From Apus apus (taxonomy: Eukaryota; Chordata; Aves; Apodiformes; Apodidae): 64,000 nucleotides of DNA. Positions 61,368 to 64,000 of the stretch are shown piece after piece; positions within the stretch are counted from its first letter, which is position 1; each line of letters opens with the position of its first letter. The DNA is taken from contig NC_067286.1 in assembly GCF_020740795.1 (NCBI RefSeq), positions 18,790,350 through 18,854,349 on the forward strand. The letters are read 5' to 3'. A program made the translations under genes and the position numbers. The notes under the pieces were generated by a model. It was not told where the DNA came from. It saw only the letters and a program-made list of their open reading frames with translations, and ran no database searches.

Positions 61368-62987
61368 ATTGTTTTCAATAAAAAAGCCAAACAAGCTCCA
61401 GGTAACTCTCTTGCAGGAGAGAATCAAAACAACCTACAAACCCATTAAACTAACACTAAGATTATTTCCATCAAGATTATTTCCATTAAAACTACCCTTC
61501 CACAGCTGGATAGCTCCACTGGAAATGGGCTAATTACTACTGCTTTTCAACCCAGTTCTTTAGGTTTTCTCAGATGACAGTTATAACCATTCTTTCTCAT
61601 CACTGACTAAATGTTAATTTGAACATTTAGATATAAGATTTTATAAGTCATCCCTGACATTGACAGCTGAAAAAGAGCAGCTGCAAACCCTATTAGCCAG
61701 AAATGTAAGTACTTATTTGCTGGCAGAAATCAGCTAGTTATTACCAATGTTTCATTCTTTATTTTATAGTAGCCACCCAGAGCATGTAGATGAGATGATG
61801 GTCCCATTAGGCAAAGCCTTGCACACAACTCATTCAAAAGACTGCCCTGGAATAATATATGAAGTAAACAACTGAGGCTGAAAATATGGTAAATTTCTAC
61901 AACTAACCCAGGAACTGAGTTTTAGTTTTGAAGTTCTGGTGCAGTAGCTCAGCCACAAAGCCTAGTCTAGTCAAAGCCTAGTCAGCCACAAAGCATCTAG
62001 TCATTGCCATTGCTATCTCCAGTTGGTGCAAAGAGTAAAGCTGCCCCTGTAATCCCAGAGAACGGAATCAGGTGAGCTTGTGGATCCCTAAAAGGTCCCT
62101 TGTTCACTAAAAGCAAATGATGCCTCTTAAGTAATTACCACTTTTAAGCAAACAATATTTGCAATACCAAAGCACAGATTAATATAGGATTTCAGAGGTT
62201 CCCTTTGGAAGTAGCAAGAATTCTTATCTCTGTGTTTTCTTGATGAAGGGAAGGAAAGGAGAAATGGTGTACAGATGGTGAGAGCCAAAGATTTTTTGGC
62301 TTTTGCAGGTGTGGATGCATGCACCCTCAAATGCCAGAGAAGAACGGCAGGATGGCCTCTAGCCTCAGACCTTCTCACAAGAAGGAAAAAGCTGAGAAGT
62401 GTCCACCATCTGATTTCTAGACCCCTGATGCCCTGCAACACACTATACTGCCAGCACATTCGCGGCTCAGGGAGTGTTCACATTGAGGTGAGCCCTATGT
62501 CCTGGCTGGACAATACCAAGTGAAGCCCAACTCCAGAGAAAATTGTACATGGAAAAGGTTTGAGGGCTTCAATGTCAACAAGCCCAGGCACCAGCAGAGG
62601 TATTTACTGTTCAAATATTCCACAGAGCTACAGTAGCAAGGTAGTGGCTGAGGCAGCAGTAAAGAGAAGGTAAACTCTCATCTTGGGTGGGTGCATAGCA
62701 CAAGGCAACATCCTGAAAGGAAAGGTCACTTTTTACCAAGTATGCCTGAGGTAGTGTGTCTGTTCAGATGGTGAACAAAGAAGGAGCACAATTATTTATT
62801 GAATTATGGGTTTACCTTACCTTGCAGGTGTTTACTGGCAGATCAATGCACCAGACACTCCCTACTGATTCTGTCATGACAAGGAGACTTTAAAATTTGT
62901 AGCTGCAGTGGTACAACCTGCCTCATAACCCTGTTCCTTACAGGCACCTTCTGTACCTGATAGTCTGAAATAGGTGGCAGGGGAGCA

Positions 62988-63217
62988 TCAGCTAGGGAGG
63001 GCAGTATAAAACATAGTGCTGAAGGCAAGAACCACGGAAAAACCCTGCAAGACCACAAATTTGGTTTTGATGTCCTCCATGCTTGCTGCAGAGTGGAGCC
63101 TGAGCTCCATTTGTACAGAAAACAAGTTCAGTTTCCCTTGCTGGTTAATCAACCCATCATACTCCCTGATATCCAAGGTTATAAAGGCATTCACACTTTC
63201 TACTTTGGGCACCCAAC
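62988..63217 (-). CDS. Unidentified open frame behind a strong splice acceptor
   Basis: A 230-base minus-strand segment (two bases, 75 codons, then a stop at 62988) is open immediately behind an excellent acceptor (TTATTTAATTTTACCAG). The peptide has a protein-like make-up, starting WVPKVESVNAFITLDIREYD and continuing through a mixed hydrophilic stretch to about LQ, where a weak GT donor may lie. A second stretch in another frame follows at 63058-62843. No known family was recognised. It could be an upstream exon of a minus-strand gene, a decayed retroelement, or chance. A further possible exon of 50 nt sits at 62870-62821 with good sites on both sides. Confidence 0.22.
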
Positions 63218-64000
63218 CTGGTAAAATTAAATAAAGGAAAGATAGAAGTATTATATTACCTTCCTAGTCAAGGGAGAGCTAGACATCTCTGAGAGGCCTA
63301 CCCAAAACTGGTAAATGATCAAAACAATCAGATTTCCCTAAGGCCTAACGCAGATATGCTGATTGTGTTTTACTGAAAATAATCCACTTGGATAAAAGTA
63401 GCTGTATTTCTGTCCCAAAATCATACTTTCTATGAATAATATTAATTTCCTTAAAACTGTCGATGCTAAAAAAAAACCTGAAGTTACAGCAATTTTGCCA
63501 AGGTTTATAATATTTCCAGGGATCTTCAGGCATTAATACAGAGAAGACTCATTGATACAGAGATTAAGTTTCAACTCAAATGTTCTCTCAAGTTTCTGAA
63601 GATCCTGATTCAGGTCTCAAACATACTTTTTAAACATTAGTTTAAAGCTCTTGCCCTCAATTAAGAATTAGTTAGGCTCTGGTTTCTTAAAGTCATGAAA
63701 TGATCAGCAAAATCCTTACTCAAATCAGCTGCTTTGCATTTTTAGTTATTTGTCCACAGGTAAGGGGGCTGGAAACTTTTCAAAAAGTTAATAGAGAGGT
63801 TCTTGTGTAGCCAGTCTTATACCCAGGACCTGATGGTAAAAAATACCTAAAAAATACAAAAAAACCTCCCTATCCTAAGATTCACAAAAGCATGAGAATT
63901 GTTGAATTTGAATGTACTCTGCACTTTGCTACTTCAGTGTCCTTGCACCTTCAGATGCTATCTCATTTCCACTCTCCCATTACAACTTTACTGACTCAAA

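Larger units (their letters stand above)
61183..64000. other. Unassigned sequence with weak exon candidates
   Basis: Unique DNA after the LTR. Apart from the minus-strand candidates at 62.8-63.2 kb there is an 82-codon plus-strand frame at 62275-62523 of protein-like make-up but no known family. Small imperfect repeats (AAAGCCTAGTC, AGCCACAAAGC) lie at 61949-61998. Confidence 0.4.

Noticed and set aside
1..64000. tRNA or rRNA genes
   Set aside because: No cloverleaf box motifs or rRNA-like sequence were noticed on reading either strand; a covariance-model scan would be decisive.

Overview
The window is vertebrate nuclear DNA and almost certainly from a bird. It carries many 5'-truncated CR1 LINEs, several with the avian CR1 3' tail, and a set of TG...CA long terminal repeats (LTRs) of endogenous retroviruses of the kind common in birds. 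There are no bacterial-style operons. Genes are split by introns, and most long open frames in the window are chance.

One gene can be recognised with confidence: LRRC56 (leucine-rich repeat containing 56, a ciliary protein), on the minus strand. Seven coding exons were located at 48358-48262, 47852-47655, 44251-44074, 40818-40762, 39462-39398, 38287-38160 and 36732-36539. Every boundary has AG/GT splice dinucleotides. Every exon phase fits the next, so 917 nt (about 305 codons) read as one unbroken frame: the leucine-rich repeats, the conserved segment after them, two very short exons (57 and 65 nt), and an acidic and serine-rich C-terminal part. The N-terminal exons were not found; they should lie above 48.36 kb, in the window or beyond it. 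No certain last exon or poly(A) site was found below 36.54 kb.

Layout. 1-31 kb: intergenic DNA with LTRs (2.9, 6.8, 17.4 and 19.7 kb), CR1 pieces (2.0, 15.1, 16.4, 17.2-18.9, 22.3 and 29.3 kb), a CpG-rich promoter-like block near 13.2-13.7 kb and a 116-bp inverted duplication (13.3 and 15.4 kb). 31.4-36.4 kb: a long CR1 with reverse-transcriptase sequence, a broken retroviral gag-pro fragment, and LTRs. 36.5-48.4 kb: LRRC56, with CR1s and one LTR in its introns. 48.4-64 kb: AT-rich DNA, possibly the 5' introns of LRRC56, with one shortened LTR, one more LTR, two CR1 pieces and some weak exon candidates.

No new functional system was found. The most useful observations are the exon chain of LRRC56, a solo LTR nested in a CR1 with its 5-bp target duplication still readable, a mosaic pair of LTRs with a nearly identical core, and the inverted 116-bp duplication.
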